Part shown: positions 18,312-27,882 of the stretch, one piece after another
How positions within the stretch are numbered: position 1 is the first letter of the stretch
Layout: every line of letters starts with the position of its first letter
Source: Tolypothrix sp. PCC 7910
GTDB lineage: Bacteria; Cyanobacteriota; Cyanobacteriia; Cyanobacteriales; Nostocaceae
Reading direction: 5' to 3'
DNA length: 64,000 nucleotides
NCBI RefSeq assembly: GCF_011769525.1
Contig: NZ_CP050440.1
Coordinates: 6,573,501 to 6,637,500, forward strand
Made by a program: the position numbers and the translations under genes
The notes under the pieces: generated by a model
Told to the model about the DNA's origin: nothing
The model's database searches: none
What the model saw: the letters and a program-made list of their open reading frames with translations, nothing else

Positions 18312-18968
18312 ATGGAGAATACTGCCAACGCCGAAAAAACTGGGGTAACAGTACTCACTGCGGTTAACATTGCGAAAGCAATGCCAATTGCTTGGTTAGT
18401 TATGTTTACTATTATCTTCGGCATTCAAGACTGGCGACAAGTCATTTATCTTTGTCTGCATGTTAGTTATTGTCTTTGGTGGCTGATTGAACAATGGTTT
18501 TATCCCCAGCGCAAAGAGTTATTTAATCAGCCTGTAGGGGCAAGTGGGTTCATCTTTATACTATTATTCGTTGGGGTTTTCTATGTTATGCCTGGATACT
18601 TGGCGTTTATTAACCCTGTTCCCCTTTCCATGACGACAGCATCAATAGCATTATTACTGTATATTTTTGGTAGTTTGATCAATGCTAGCGCTGATGTACA
18701 AAAGCTGACTGCTAAACAGTTCAGTGCGGGACTAGTTCGTGATAACATTTGGCGATTCTCCCGCAATATTAATTACTTCGGCGATTTGTTGCGTTATTTG
18801 AGTTTTAGTGTAGTAGCTGGTTCTGTTTGGGCTTATTTGGTGCCAGGAACAGTTTTTCTGTTGTACCTCCAACGTATGTCTCAAAAGGAACAGTCTATGT
18901 CTGCCAAGTATCCAGATTATGAAAATTACCAAAAATCTAGCGCCCGCTTGATTCCCTTTATTTGGTAA
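18312..18968 (+). CDS. Membrane protein of the isoprenylcysteine-methyltransferase/steroid-reductase-like fold
   Basis: A 218-residue protein with about five or six hydrophobic helices. The C-terminal third has LVRDNIWRFSRNINYFGDLLRY and KYPDYENYQKSS. This resembles the G-x-W-x-x-(S/T)RHPNYFGE and ending E-x-x-Y-x-x-Y patterns of DUF1295 and ICMT-like enzymes, which bind S-adenosylmethionine or NADPH in a membrane pocket. The first conserved His of RHPNY is Asn here (RNINY), so activity may differ. It is followed 24 bases later by a terminator. Confidence 0.65.
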   Translation: MENTANAEKTGVTVLTAVNIAKAMPIAWLVMFTIIFGIQDWRQVIYLCLHVSYCLWWLIEQWFYPQRKELFNQPVGASGFIFILLFVGVFYVMPGYLAFINPVPLSMTTASIALLLYIFGSLINASADVQKLTAKQFSAGLVRDNIWRFSRNINYFGDLLRYLSFSVVAGSVWAYLVPGTVFLLYLQRMSQKEQSMSAKYPDYENYQKSSARLIPFIW

Positions 18969-18992
18969 TACTCCCACACAATAACTTTTGCG

Positions 18993-19025
18993 ATCGCAGA
19001 TCAACAACATCTGCGATTTTTTATT
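18993..19025 (+). terminator. Rho-independent terminator
   Basis: ATCGCAGAT pairs with ATCTGCGAT around a seven-base loop and is followed by TTTTTATTTTA. It ends the 17501-18968 transcript. Its left arm overlaps a HIP1 octamer. Confidence 0.8.
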
Positions 19026-19345
19026 TTAGCTAGTTGCAACTCATAATCATTTCGACTATGATTTAATTAGAGCAAGAAAATAAATCACCCCAGTTATAGA
19101 AAGCCTAGTCATTGGTATCATTGCCAACTTAGGCGCAGGACTTGCCACATTTATGATCGGAGCTTTCTGAGTCTCCGGCTGCGTTCGTGATTTCTGAATT
19201 CTGTTCTACACAATCACTATTCTTTTGGTAAAAATCAATATTAATATCTTTGCTAATCCTCTACGGGAGATTATTTGACTAATCTAAATTCCCAACTAAT
19301 TAAAATTCATAAGTCTTCTATTTTTCCATTTCAAAGGAGCCAATT
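19026..19345. other. Intergenic region with a possible small-peptide remnant
   Basis: About 320 bases. A short frame ending at 19170 encodes a hydrophobic stretch (SLVIGIIANLGAGLATFMIG) but has a stop upstream and no start codon, so it may be the remains of a membrane peptide. The rest shows nothing recognisable before the ribosome site at 19336. Confidence 0.35.
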
Positions 19346-19741
19346 ATGACTATGATTCGCTTTGAACACATTAACATTTCTTGTAAAGATATCGATGCCA
19401 GTCGGAATTTTTACCAAACTTTATTTCCTGATTGGTATGTGCGAGCCGAAGGAATATTCAATGGCGATCGCTGGATGCATTTTGGTAACAATCAGTTTTA
19501 TCTAGCCTTGAATGATAACTCAGAACAAGAGCGAGTACATAAACCATACGAAAGCATTGGTATTAATCACGTCGGCTTTGTAATTAATGATGGCGAAGCC
19601 ATGAAAGAATTACTAGAAGCTAAAGGCATTGATTATTACACCATGACAGCACCAGAAACAAAGCATAGAATTTATGTCAACGACCCCGATGGTAATGAAA
19701 TTGAGTTAGTTGAATATAATCGCGATTATGCTTTGGCGTAG
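19346..19741 (+). CDS. VOC superfamily (glyoxalase/bleomycin-resistance fold) protein
   Basis: A 131-residue protein made of two beta-alpha-beta-beta-beta units. FEHINISCKDIDASRNFYQTLF begins the first. The second is INHVGFVINDGEAMKELLEAKG and ends YVNDPDGNEIELVEY, the classic metal-binding Glu strand of the family. His in FEHINI and Glu in EIELVEY are likely metal ligands. The start is supported by AAGGAG eight bases upstream. The substrate is unknown. Confidence 0.85.
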   Translation: MTMIRFEHINISCKDIDASRNFYQTLFPDWYVRAEGIFNGDRWMHFGNNQFYLALNDNSEQERVHKPYESIGINHVGFVINDGEAMKELLEAKGIDYYTMTAPETKHRIYVNDPDGNEIELVEYNRDYALA

Positions 19742-19780
19742 TATCTGTAGGGTGGAATTTTGCTGACTTTAGCGATATTT

Positions 19781-19813
19781 AGAACCCCGACTTTTTCAAA
19801 AAGTCGGGGTTCT
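19781..19813. repeat. 33-bp near-perfect palindromic hairpin
   Basis: AGAACCCCGACTTTTT is followed by a single C and its exact reverse complement. This hairpin is a frequent dispersed element in Nostocales and contains U-rich arms in both directions, so it can act as a bidirectional terminator. It lies about 40 bases after the VOC gene. Confidence 0.75.
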
Positions 19814-19926
19814 GAGCAGCAACTTTTGCTTAAGTAATATTTCTTAAATATATCTAATGGTAGATGCGAAAAGAATAATGCATCTATTATCTATCATAAG
19901 GATGATCTACCAGTTTGCAATCTATT

Positions 19927-21075
19927 AGACACGTCCGGAATATGAATTGGGTACAAAAAAATGGTAGAAAGTAAAATTGACCCTCTACCAAAATTTAATT
20001 AAATGATTAGTATATTTGATTATATACAAAAGTATCCACGAAGAGCAAAGCAACTTTTGGGGATTAGTTATGACCAATTTACTGACCTTGTAAACTATGC
20101 TAAAAACAGTCATGAAGAAGAACAACTCAAATTGGAACAGAAGAAAGTTAGAATACATCGTCGTGGAGGTGGACGCAAAGAATTATTATCCATCCCAGAA
20201 CAAGTATGTTTGTGCTTGTTTTATCTGAGACAAATACCCACATTTGAAGTTTTAGGAATAATGTTTGGTATATCAAAAACTTTATCTAATGATACTTTTC
20301 ATTACTGGAGAAAAATATTACGTAAGATTCTCCCTTCTAGTTTAATAGAGCAAGTAGAAAATAAAGAAGGAGATTTGCTCATTATACAAGAAATATTAAC
20401 GAATTTTAAGTTGCTAGTTGATAGCGTAGAACAGCCTATAGATAGACCATCTGACAACGAAGAACAGAAAAAGTTCTTTTCGGGAAAGAAAAAACAGCAT
20501 ACTATAAAAAACCAGATAGTTTCCTTGCCAGAGGGAAAAGATATTATTGATGTTACAGTAGGCTCTCCAGGGCCAACAGCAGACATAAAATTATTTAGAG
20601 AGCAACAAACAAAATTTGATGAAAAACAAGAATTTACGGGAGATAAAGCGTATCAAGGTGGGAATAATATTACTACCCCTCATAAGAAGAAAAGAAAACA
20701 ACAATTAAATGAACAACAAAAAGAAGAAAATAAAGCTCTATCAAGTAAGCGTATATTTGTTGAGCATTTAATACGTATTGTAAAAATTTTCCAAGTGGCA
20801 TCACAAAGATTTAGATTAAATGCTGATGTTTATAATGAAATAGTTTTGTTAGTTTGTGGTCTAGTAAGACTGCGAATTGGCACTTTCGTATTACCGAATA
20901 GCGCCATAAATTAGTATCAATTAAAAATTGTGTTTGCGTTAGGCAAGATTATGTATTTTTCTGCTCTAAACTATCAGTAACTATATCAAACACTTATTGT
21001 TCCATTGCAACAGAATCTGCAAGGACTGGTCTCAAAGCCTTGTAAATATAGGCTTGCGAGTTTTCGGACGGGTCT
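19927..21075 (+). mobile_element. IS5-family insertion sequence
   Basis: The element is 1149 bases long and carries one transposase gene. The left end AGACACGTCCGGAA (19927-19940) and the complement of the right end (AGACCCGTCCGAAA, 21062-21075) match at 12 of 14 positions. Both ends are bordered by ATT (19924-19926 and 21076-21078), a three-base target duplication. An A-N-N type three-base duplication fits the ISL2-like part of the IS5 family. The intact gene and paired ends suggest a complete copy. Confidence 0.8.
20003..20914 (+). CDS. IS5-family DDE transposase
   Basis: A 303-residue transposase. The N-terminal third has a helix-turn-helix (LSIPEQVCLCLFYLRQIPTF and LGIMFGISKTLSNDTFHYW). 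The DDE catalytic core follows: LLVDSVEQPI for the first Asp, FTGDKAYQG for the second, and RIFVEHLIRIVK for the Glu. The layout is that of an N-terminal HTH_Tnp_4 followed by DDE_Tnp_4. It catalyses cut-and-paste movement of the element. Codon use is more AT-rich than in neighbouring genes. The frame is intact, so the protein may be active. Confidence 0.9.
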   Translation: MISIFDYIQKYPRRAKQLLGISYDQFTDLVNYAKNSHEEEQLKLEQKKVRIHRRGGGRKELLSIPEQVCLCLFYLRQIPTFEVLGIMFGISKTLSNDTFHYWRKILRKILPSSLIEQVENKEGDLLIIQEILTNFKLLVDSVEQPIDRPSDNEEQKKFFSGKKKQHTIKNQIVSLPEGKDIIDVTVGSPGPTADIKLFREQQTKFDEKQEFTGDKAYQGGNNITTPHKKKRKQQLNEQQKEENKALSSKRIFVEHLIRIVKIFQVASQRFRLNADVYNEIVLLVCGLVRLRIGTFVLPNSAIN

Positions 21076-21078
21076 ATT

Positions 21079-21693
21079 AAAATAAAGCGATTGAAGCTAA
21101 GATGGTCATATCAAAGCTTAAAAGCTTCAAAGCGCCTATTTTGAGCGGTTTAAGATGCAAAGGAAAAATTGACAAATACAATTAGTAAAAATTAAGAGTT
21201 ATTCTCAAATCTATAAAAATCAAGTGTGCGTTAGTTGTAAGCCTTAACGCACTAGAATTGTTGTCACAATCGCAAAATCCCGCAACTAAACATGAAAATC
21301 TCTCTTCCACTGTGACCTTTTACCTATTTTCAAGCTATGAGGAAGAAGAATTCTGATATTTATTCCCTAGTTGTTACATCATTTAGTTGCCAACTGCGGT
21401 ATCAATATTTTGTCTGTGATTTTCGCAACAAAAAAAATTAATATTGGCTTTTTGCATCTGCTTGTAATCTATTGATAACAAAGGTATTGATAAACATAGA
21501 AATTGAGATTTTTATGGCGATACGAGATATTTTTGTGAATAGATAACCTAAAAATTACAGAAGTCAGAGCTAGACTAAATTCGGCTAAAATCTTGAAAAT
21601 TCCACATCAAAAATATTGCCAAATCACAAATTTCCTCTACCCATTGTCATGGTGACTTTTGGCGATCGCGGATATAAAACTATTGAGTATAAT
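21079..21693. other. Intergenic region between the IS and the CBS/PAS kinase
   Basis: About 600 AT-rich bases. I see no gene, and no strong hairpin. The region should hold the promoter of the hybrid kinase. In-frame sequence from 21616 belongs to a possible longer version of the kinase. Confidence 0.4.
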
Positions 21694-24600
21694 ATGCAAA
21701 ATGACCATCTCTTCGCATTACCTGCTCTTGCACAGGTTATCGATCCCCATCCTTTGACTGTGATACCTGAGACTACTGTGATGGATGCGATCGCTTTTAT
21801 GAGTCAGGCGCGAGGTAGAAGTTGTAGTTTAGATGAAGCAAAGTCCACATCAACACTGAGTTCTGCCAGTTCGGGAATCAATAGTTATGTCTTAGTTACC
21901 GAAGGAGTAAATATACGAGGTATATTTACTGAGCGAGATGTAGTCAGGCTCATTGCTATGGGGGTAAACTTAGCGAACATTAAAGTTGGCGAAGTGATGA
22001 CACAACAAGCCATCACCCTGCAATACAGCGATGCTTACAATGCTGCAATTCCCCTATCTCTGATGCGTCAGCATCAAATTCGCCATCTTCCGATTGTGGA
22101 TGAGCAGGGAAAATTAATGGGGATTGTCACTCACAACAGCCTCCGTCAAGCTCTCCAACCTGCCAATTTGCTGAAATTGCGCCTAGTCCGGGAAGTAATG
22201 CTGACTCAGGTAATTCATGCGCCTCATACCGCTTCTGTACTCGATTTAGCTCAACAGATGAGCCAGCATCGGGTTAGCTGTATCGTCATTGTCGAACCTC
22301 AAGCAGCAGGCGACTCGGAATTAATTTACCCCATAGGCATCGTTAGCGAACGAGATATTGTGCAATTTCGGGCATTAAATCTAGATTTAGCCCATACCCA
22401 AGCGGTGACAGTGATGAGTACGCCTCTATTTACTGTCAAGCCAGAGGATTCAATGTGGGCTGCTTATCAACAGATGCAGCAGCGCTATATCCGCAGATTA
22501 GTGGTAACTGGCGATCGCGGTGAACTGTTGGGAATTGTCACTCAAAGCAGTTTTCTTAATGCGGTCGATCCCTTAGAAGTGTCGAGTGTGATTGTCACAT
22601 TACAACAGCAGATTGCCGAAAAAAGAAATGAATTGCACCAGCAAATACTCGAACGTCAGCAGTTGGAAGTCGAACTGCAACAGAGTAACGAGCGTTTAAA
22701 ACTAGCGCTAGAGGCGGCGCAAGCTGGTTCTTGGGATTGGGATATGGTGACTAATGAAACAATTTGGACACCTTACCATGAGATTATCTTTGGCTATCAA
22801 CCAGGAACCCCAAAACGCAGTTACCAAGATTGGGTGAATCGAGTTCACCCGGAAGATTTGCCGCAAGTTCAGGCTTGTATGCAAAAAGCGATCGCCAATC
22901 GACAAAGTTATATATGTGAATATCGGATAATTCTCCCGGATAATCAGATTCGCTGGGTGAATGCTCGTGGTAGTTTTTATTACAATCAGTATGGGCAAGC
23001 AATACGCATGGTAGGGGTAGTAGATGACATCACTGAGCGTAAATTAGCAGAATCAGCCCTCCGTGAAGCCCGGGAAGAATTAGAAATCCGCGTAGCACAG
23101 CGCACTGCTGAACTATCTCAAGAAAAACAAGCATTTAGAGCGCTAGCAGACAATGCACCCGATATTATTGCCAGATTAGATTCTCATTTCCGCCATCTTT
23201 ACATTAATCGAGCTATTGAAGTCGAAACAGGCTTACCTGCTCATGAGTTTATTGGTAAAACCAATGAAGATTTAGGAATGCCAGCAGCTCAAGTGGCTAT
23301 ATGGAACAAAACTCTCACACAAGTATTTAGCACAGGTCAGCCAGCAGAAATAGAATTTGAATTTCCCAGCCCCAATGGTCTGAAATATTACCAAAGCCGC
23401 TGTGTCCCAGAATTTGACCAAAATGGCACCGTTGCATCAGTACTCATCATCACGCGCAATATTACCAAGCAAAAGCAAGCAGAACTAGCTGTGCGTCAAA
23501 GTGAAGCCAAATATCGCTGCATCGTGGAAACTGCTATAGAAGGTGTATGGGCTGTAGATGCTGAAGGGAAAACAACCTTAGTTAATCAACAGATGGCCTC
23601 GATGTTGGGCTACACCATCGAGGAAATGCTGGAAAAATCGCTGTTTGAATTTATGGACGCACAGGGAAAAGCGATCGCCATACAATATTGGCAACGTCGG
23701 CAACAAGGCATTAAAGAACAGCACGACTTTAAATTTTGCGATCGTAATGGTCGTGATGTCTGGGCGATTGTCTCTGGAAACCCTATTTTTGATGAAAATG
23801 GTGAATTTATCGGTGGTTTAGGCATGATTACCGATATTACAGAGCGCAAACAAGCAGAACAGAAAATGCGCGAACAAGCAGCCTTAATTGATATTGCTAC
23901 AGATGCGATTTTTGTCACCAATCTGCACAATAAAATCTTATTTTGGAGCTTAGGATCTGAGCGCTTATATGGCTTTGATGCAGCCGAATCTATAGAGAAA
24001 ACAGCCCAAGAGTTATTTAACGATGATGCATCTCAACTTGCAGCCGCAATGAACACTACATTAGAGAAAGGCTACTGGCGGGGAGAATTGGAGCAAGTTA
24101 CCAAAGCAGGTACAAAAATTATCGTTGAAAGTCGTTGGACTCTGGTGCAGGAAGAATCAGGACAGCCTAAATCAATCCTCATTGTCAACACTGATATTAC
24201 AGAAAAGAAAAGCCTAGAAAAGCAATTTCTGCGCGCCCAACGTTTGGAAAGCTTGGGAACTTTAGCTAGCGGTATTGCCCATGACCTCAACAATATATTT
24301 ACACCTATTTTGGCAATTTCTCAACTTTTACCATTAAGAATCCCCGCAGTTGATAGCAAAACCCAAGAATTAGTGGAAGTATTGACCAAAAGTGCTAAAC
24401 GTGGCGGCGATTTAGTTAAACAAATACTCATGTTTTCCAGAGGAACAGAAGGCAAACCCATCTGTTTACAAATTGGACATTTACTTTTAGAAGTAGCAAA
24501 AGTTATTGCACAGACATTTCCTAAATCTATTGAAATTACTACCAACATCCCTATGAGAACCCTGTGGATGGTGAAAGGCTATCCCACCCAAATACATCAG

Positions 24601-25362
24601 ATTTTGATGAATCTCTGTGTCAATGCACGTGATGCTATGCCCGATGGTGGAACTCTCGATATATCTGCTGACAATCAGTTTATTGATGAAATTTATACCC
24701 GGATGGATCTTAATGCCCAAGTGGGAAATTATGTTGTGATTACCATTGCCGATACAGGTACAGGTATTCCCCCAGAATTAATGGATCAGATTTTTGATCC
24801 TTTCTTTACCACCAAAGAACCAGGTCAAGGCACAGGATTAGGACTTTCCACTGTCATGAGTATTGTGAAAAATAGTGGGGGCTTTGTGCAAGTATTCAGC
24901 CAGGAGGGTAAAGGCACAAAATTTAAAGTTTACTTACCAGCCATAGAAGCAGTGATCAATGAGCAAGCATCAGCAGCGACAATACCAACAGGCAACCAAG
25001 AGCTAGTGATGATTGTCGATGATGAGGTCATGGTGCAATTAGCCACCAAAACATCACTAGAACAAGCTAATTATAGAACTTTAGTTGCTAGCGATGGTCT
25101 AGAGGCGATCGCAATTTATGTCCAGCATCAGCAGGAAATTAATTTAGTGTTGATCGATATCATGATGCCGAGTTTAGATGGATTGACTGCTATCCGTACC
25201 CTAAAAAAATTAAATCCGCAACTCAAAATCATCGCTACTAGTGGTTTACCTACTCAAAGTCGAGAAGCTTTAGCAGCTGGCGCGCAAGAGTTTTTAGCTA
25301 AACCCTACACAGCGGCAGATTTATTAAGTACTTTATCTTCGCTAATAATAAATATTGATTAA
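21694..25362 (+). CDS. Hybrid histidine kinase with four CBS and four PAS domains
   Basis: About 1222 residues. Order: two CBS pairs in the first 310 residues (IDPHPLTVIPETTV, VGEVMTQQAITL, VREVMLTQV, VTVMSTPLFTV are the four CBS starts), a coiled linker, four PAS/PAC units each ending in DITERK- or NITKQK-like sequence, a histidine phosphoacceptor in SLGTLASGIAHDLNNI, an ATPase with MNLCVNARDAMPDGG and TGLGLSTV, and a receiver with phospho-Asp in LVLIDIMMPSLDG. CBS pairs usually bind adenine nucleotides, so it may sense energy state plus a PAS signal. There is no obvious membrane segment, so it is probably cytosolic. Start: ATG 21694 sits just before the first CBS; TTG 21616 and ATG 21649 are in-frame alternatives. 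The partner regulator is not adjacent. Confidence 0.9.
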   Translation: MQNDHLFALPALAQVIDPHPLTVIPETTVMDAIAFMSQARGRSCSLDEAKSTSTLSSASSGINSYVLVTEGVNIRGIFTERDVVRLIAMGVNLANIKVGEVMTQQAITLQYSDAYNAAIPLSLMRQHQIRHLPIVDEQGKLMGIVTHNSLRQALQPANLLKLRLVREVMLTQVIHAPHTASVLDLAQQMSQHRVSCIVIVEPQAAGDSELIYPIGIVSERDIVQFRALNLDLAHTQAVTVMSTPLFTVKPEDSMWAAYQQMQQRYIRRLVVTGDRGELLGIVTQSSFLNAVDPLEVSSVIVTLQQQIAEKRNELHQQILERQQLEVELQQSNERLKLALEAAQAGSWDWDMVTNETIWTPYHEIIFGYQPGTPKRSYQDWVNRVHPEDLPQVQACMQKAIANRQSYICEYRIILPDNQIRWVNARGSFYYNQYGQAIRMVGVVDDITERKLAESALREAREELEIRVAQRTAELSQEKQAFRALADNAPDIIARLDSHFRHLYINRAIEVETGLPAHEFIGKTNEDLGMPAAQVAIWNKTLTQVFSTGQPAEIEFEFPSPNGLKYYQSRCVPEFDQNGTVASVLIITRNITKQKQAELAVRQSEAKYRCIVETAIEGVWAVDAEGKTTLVNQQMASMLGYTIEEMLEKSLFEFMDAQGKAIAIQYWQRRQQGIKEQHDFKFCDRNGRDVWAIVSGNPIFDENGEFIGGLGMITDITERKQAEQKMREQAALIDIATDAIFVTNLHNKILFWSLGSERLYGFDAAESIEKTAQELFNDDASQLAAAMNTTLEKGYWRGELEQVTKAGTKIIVESRWTLVQEESGQPKSILIVNTDITEKKSLEKQFLRAQRLESLGTLASGIAHDLNNIFTPILAISQLLPLRIPAVDSKTQELVEVLTKSAKRGGDLVKQILMFSRGTEGKPICLQIGHLLLEVAKVIAQTFPKSIEITTNIPMRTLWMVKGYPTQIHQILMNLCVNARDAMPDGGTLDISADNQFIDEIYTRMDLNAQVGNYVVITIADTGTGIPPELMDQIFDPFFTTKEPGQGTGLGLSTVMSIVKNSGGFVQVFSQEGKGTKFKVYLPAIEAVINEQASAATIPTGNQELVMIVDDEVMVQLATKTSLEQANYRTLVASDGLEAIAIYVQHQQEINLVLIDIMMPSLDGLTAIRTLKKLNPQLKIIATSGLPTQSREALAAGAQEFLAKPYTAADLLSTLSSLIINID

Positions 25363-25380
25363 AATTATCGAGAGGAAACC

Positions 25381-26103
25381 ATGAGTACTAATAAAAAAAT
25401 TGCCGTCATCACAGGTGGAAATCGCGGTTTAGGATTGGAAGTCTCACGCGAATTAGCTAAACAAGAATATCAAGTAATTCTCACTAGCCGCAATGCAGAA
25501 AAAGGTAATGCTGCGGCTACAAAATTAACAGATGAGGGATTAAATGTAATTTATCACCCACTAGATATTACTAGTGATGAAAGCGCCCATAAATTCGGGG
25601 AATTTCTGAATAAAGAATTTGGTAAAGTTGATGCCTTGATAAATAATGCCGGCATCTACATTGATTCCGAAGCCAGTGGCAATAATTTGAGTATTTTTAA
25701 TACCAAAATTGACACGATACAACAAACAATCGACACAAATGTTTACGGTGCGATCCGCGTTACCCAAGCTTTACTTCCTTTAATGAAGAACCAGAATTAC
25801 GGCAGAATTGTGAATGTTTCTTCCGGAATGGGACAACTCAGTAGCATGGGGGGAGGCTCTCCAGCATATCGTATTTCTAAAACAGCATTGAATGCCGTTA
25901 CGCGAATTTTTGCTAGCGAATTACAAGGGACAAATATTTTAGTCAATTCAGTTTGTCCCGGTTGGGTGAAAACCGATATGGGTGGAGCAAATGCACCCAG
26001 AACCCTAGAACAAGGTGCAGATACAATTGTGTGGTTAGCAACGCTTCCTGATGGTAGTCCTACAGGTGGATTCTTCCGCGATCGCCAAACAATAGACTGG
26101 TAA
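25381..26103 (+). CDS. SDR family oxidoreductase, carbonyl-reductase-like
   Basis: A 240-residue classical SDR. It shows TGGNRGLGLEVSRELAKQ, the NADP-favouring TSRNAEKG, INNAGIY, Ser in NVSSGMGQLSSMGG, Y-x3-K in YRISKTALN and CPGWVKTDMGG. The glycine- and Ser-rich insertion after the catalytic Ser is typical of the plant-type and CBR1-like carbonyl reductases. The GAGAGG ribosome site and short 18-base spacing from the hybrid kinase suggest co-transcription with it. Substrate unknown. Confidence 0.9.
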   Translation: MSTNKKIAVITGGNRGLGLEVSRELAKQEYQVILTSRNAEKGNAAATKLTDEGLNVIYHPLDITSDESAHKFGEFLNKEFGKVDALINNAGIYIDSEASGNNLSIFNTKIDTIQQTIDTNVYGAIRVTQALLPLMKNQNYGRIVNVSSGMGQLSSMGGGSPAYRISKTALNAVTRIFASELQGTNILVNSVCPGWVKTDMGGANAPRTLEQGADTIVWLATLPDGSPTGGFFRDRQTIDW

Positions 26104-26215
26104 TCAAAAATTTAGAGTGCGATCGCTATCTTCGGCGTGATCGCCCCAGACCAGATTAAAATCAATGTGCTGGGCTATCTCAGCTACATTGAGATATCTG
26201 GAGTTTTTTTATCCT

Positions 26216-26812
26216 GTGCTTACTGAATTACCTACAATCAACGCTCTCAAACAACCTACTAGTTCAGCTTGGGTAGAACAAGCGATCGCTAACTTAGATA
26301 TTATCTTGCTCGACCACTCCCACTGCGAACGCAAAGCCGCGGGCGTGGCGTTAAATTTTATGTTTCGCTACCCTTCTAATGCGAAAATGGTCAGAGAATT
26401 AACTGCGATCGCTCGCGAAGAACTAGAACACTTTGAGCTTGTCAATCAGTGGCTAGAACGCCGCAATATTCCCCTCGCACCCTTACCCCCACCTCCCTAC
26501 GGTGCAGGTTTAAAAGCGCAAGTTCGTCCCCAAGAACCCGATAGATTTTTAGATTCTCTACTCGTCACCGGATTAATTGAAGCACGCAGTCACGAACGTT
26601 TAGGATTATTAGCTACACACTGTCCTGAGCCAGAGTTAGCAAAATTTTACCGTGGTTTAATGGTATCAGAAGCCCGTCACTTCGGCACTTACTGGGTTTT
26701 AGCAGATACTTATTTTGACCGAGCAATTGTCAGGCAACGGCTCGATGAACTAGCATTTGTTGAAAGTGAATTACTAGCAACTTTACACCCAGAACCTAGA
26801 ATTCATAGTTAA
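26216..26812 (+). CDS. miaE: MiaE-like tRNA-(ms2io6A) hydroxylase
   Basis: A 198-residue non-haem di-iron protein. Family motifs are SHCERKAAG, REELEHFELV, IEARSHERL and SEARHFGTYW, which supply the Glu and His iron ligands of a four-helix bundle. The enzyme hydroxylates the isopentenyl group of modified adenosine-37 in tRNA. I prefer a GTG start at 26216 (VLTELPTIN matches the family start); an ATG at 26165 would add 17 residues of unusual composition. It lies between an SDR and a VOC gene without clear link. Confidence 0.88.
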   Translation: MLTELPTINALKQPTSSAWVEQAIANLDIILLDHSHCERKAAGVALNFMFRYPSNAKMVRELTAIAREELEHFELVNQWLERRNIPLAPLPPPPYGAGLKAQVRPQEPDRFLDSLLVTGLIEARSHERLGLLATHCPEPELAKFYRGLMVSEARHFGTYWVLADTYFDRAIVRQRLDELAFVESELLATLHPEPRIHS

Positions 26813-26832
26813 CCCATTAATGTGCATCAATT

Positions 26833-27237
26833 ATGAAACTTCAGTTATCACACCTCAGACTGCTCGTTTCCAATTACAAAGACACTTTTTTGTTCTACCG
26901 AGATTTATTGGGTTTGAATTTGGATTGGGGTGATGAAAAAAGCGGATACGCTGAGTTTAGTACCGGATCGATTCAAATAGCTGTGTTAAAAAAAGAGTTA
27001 ATGGCTCAAGTCATTCCCGGTGAAAATCAGCTTTCCTCCTCAGCTAGCCAAGACAAAACAACCTTAATTTTTGCTGTTGATAACGTAGATGAAGTATATC
27101 AAAAGCTCAAAGACCATAATACTCAGCTTGTAACTCCACCAACTGACCGTTCAGACTGGGGAATCCGCACAGCTCATTTTCGTGATCCCGATGGAAATTT
27201 GATTGAGATTTATACCAATCTAGGTATCGTAATTTGA
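26833..27237 (+). CDS. VOC superfamily protein
   Basis: A 134-residue glyoxalase/bleomycin-resistance fold protein. The first half begins LSHLRLLVSNYKDTFLFYRDLLG, the second has LIFAVDNVDEVYQKLKDH and ends FRDPDGNLIEIYTNLG with the metal-binding Glu. It is not close in sequence to the VOC protein at 19346. Substrate unknown. It starts 21 bases after the miaE stop. Confidence 0.85.
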   Translation: MKLQLSHLRLLVSNYKDTFLFYRDLLGLNLDWGDEKSGYAEFSTGSIQIAVLKKELMAQVIPGENQLSSSASQDKTTLIFAVDNVDEVYQKLKDHNTQLVTPPTDRSDWGIRTAHFRDPDGNLIEIYTNLGIVI

Positions 27238-27454
27238 AAATTTCCCACCAGCTATTACCCAATGTCTGAACCACAGCCAAACCGGACTTCAGATTATCTG
27301 AATATCATCAATTTATAGCGAAGCAATTGACTACTGGGTTTTCAGATTTTTATGCTTTCAAATCTGAAATACTTTACTGATTTTGGAGGAATTTTATACA
27401 GACATTGTAATGACTACATCAAATATTTAAAATCTATAGTTAGATATTTCTCTA

Positions 27455-27835
27455 TGGAAAAGTTTTTATAGCGTCTATTCTCATGGAGTGAAATTACTAG
27501 AGAACTACTGCAAGCTACACCCTCACCAATGGTAAGCGCAGTGGCTTTTAAAAGAAGACAATGCCGAACTTAGACGCGTTTTAATTCAAGCTATAAGCTA
27601 CGATCGTATATGTGAGCAATTACAGGCGCAAGCACTCAATTCTTGGCAAGAATACACCTTACTTCGCATTGATGCTGATGTTGATGTCGAACCGATGCAT
27701 TTATTAAAAATGACTTGCCCTTGCACTGGCAAAATTTATACATTAAGAGTAGCGCCTGAAATCAACTCTGCCAGAGTTGCTATACGTTGGGTAAATTGGG
27801 ATATAGATCCAGAAGAATTTTCTGTGCAAACTTGA
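27455..27835 (+). pseudogene. C-terminal remnant of a DUF6745-like protein with an in-frame stop
   Basis: Reading one frame from 27455 gives WKSFYSVYSHGVKLLENY, then KLHPHQW, a TAA at 27533-27535, then AQWLLKEDNAELRRVLIQ and on to WVNWDIDPEEFSVQT. This resembles the C-terminal end of a family common in Nostocales, which I recall as DUF6745 (often fused to leucine-rich-repeat or related sequence). The N-terminal part is missing and there is no start codon. The downstream GNAT start lies 47 bases after the end. Family assignment is from memory and should be treated as probable. Confidence 0.65.
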
Positions 27836-27882
27836 CTCTCATTTTGCTCCCATTCAAAATTATAATTATTGAAAATTTTACG

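Noticed and set aside
19099-19170. Short hydrophobic reading frame
   Set aside because: There is an upstream stop and no start codon; too short to support as a gene.
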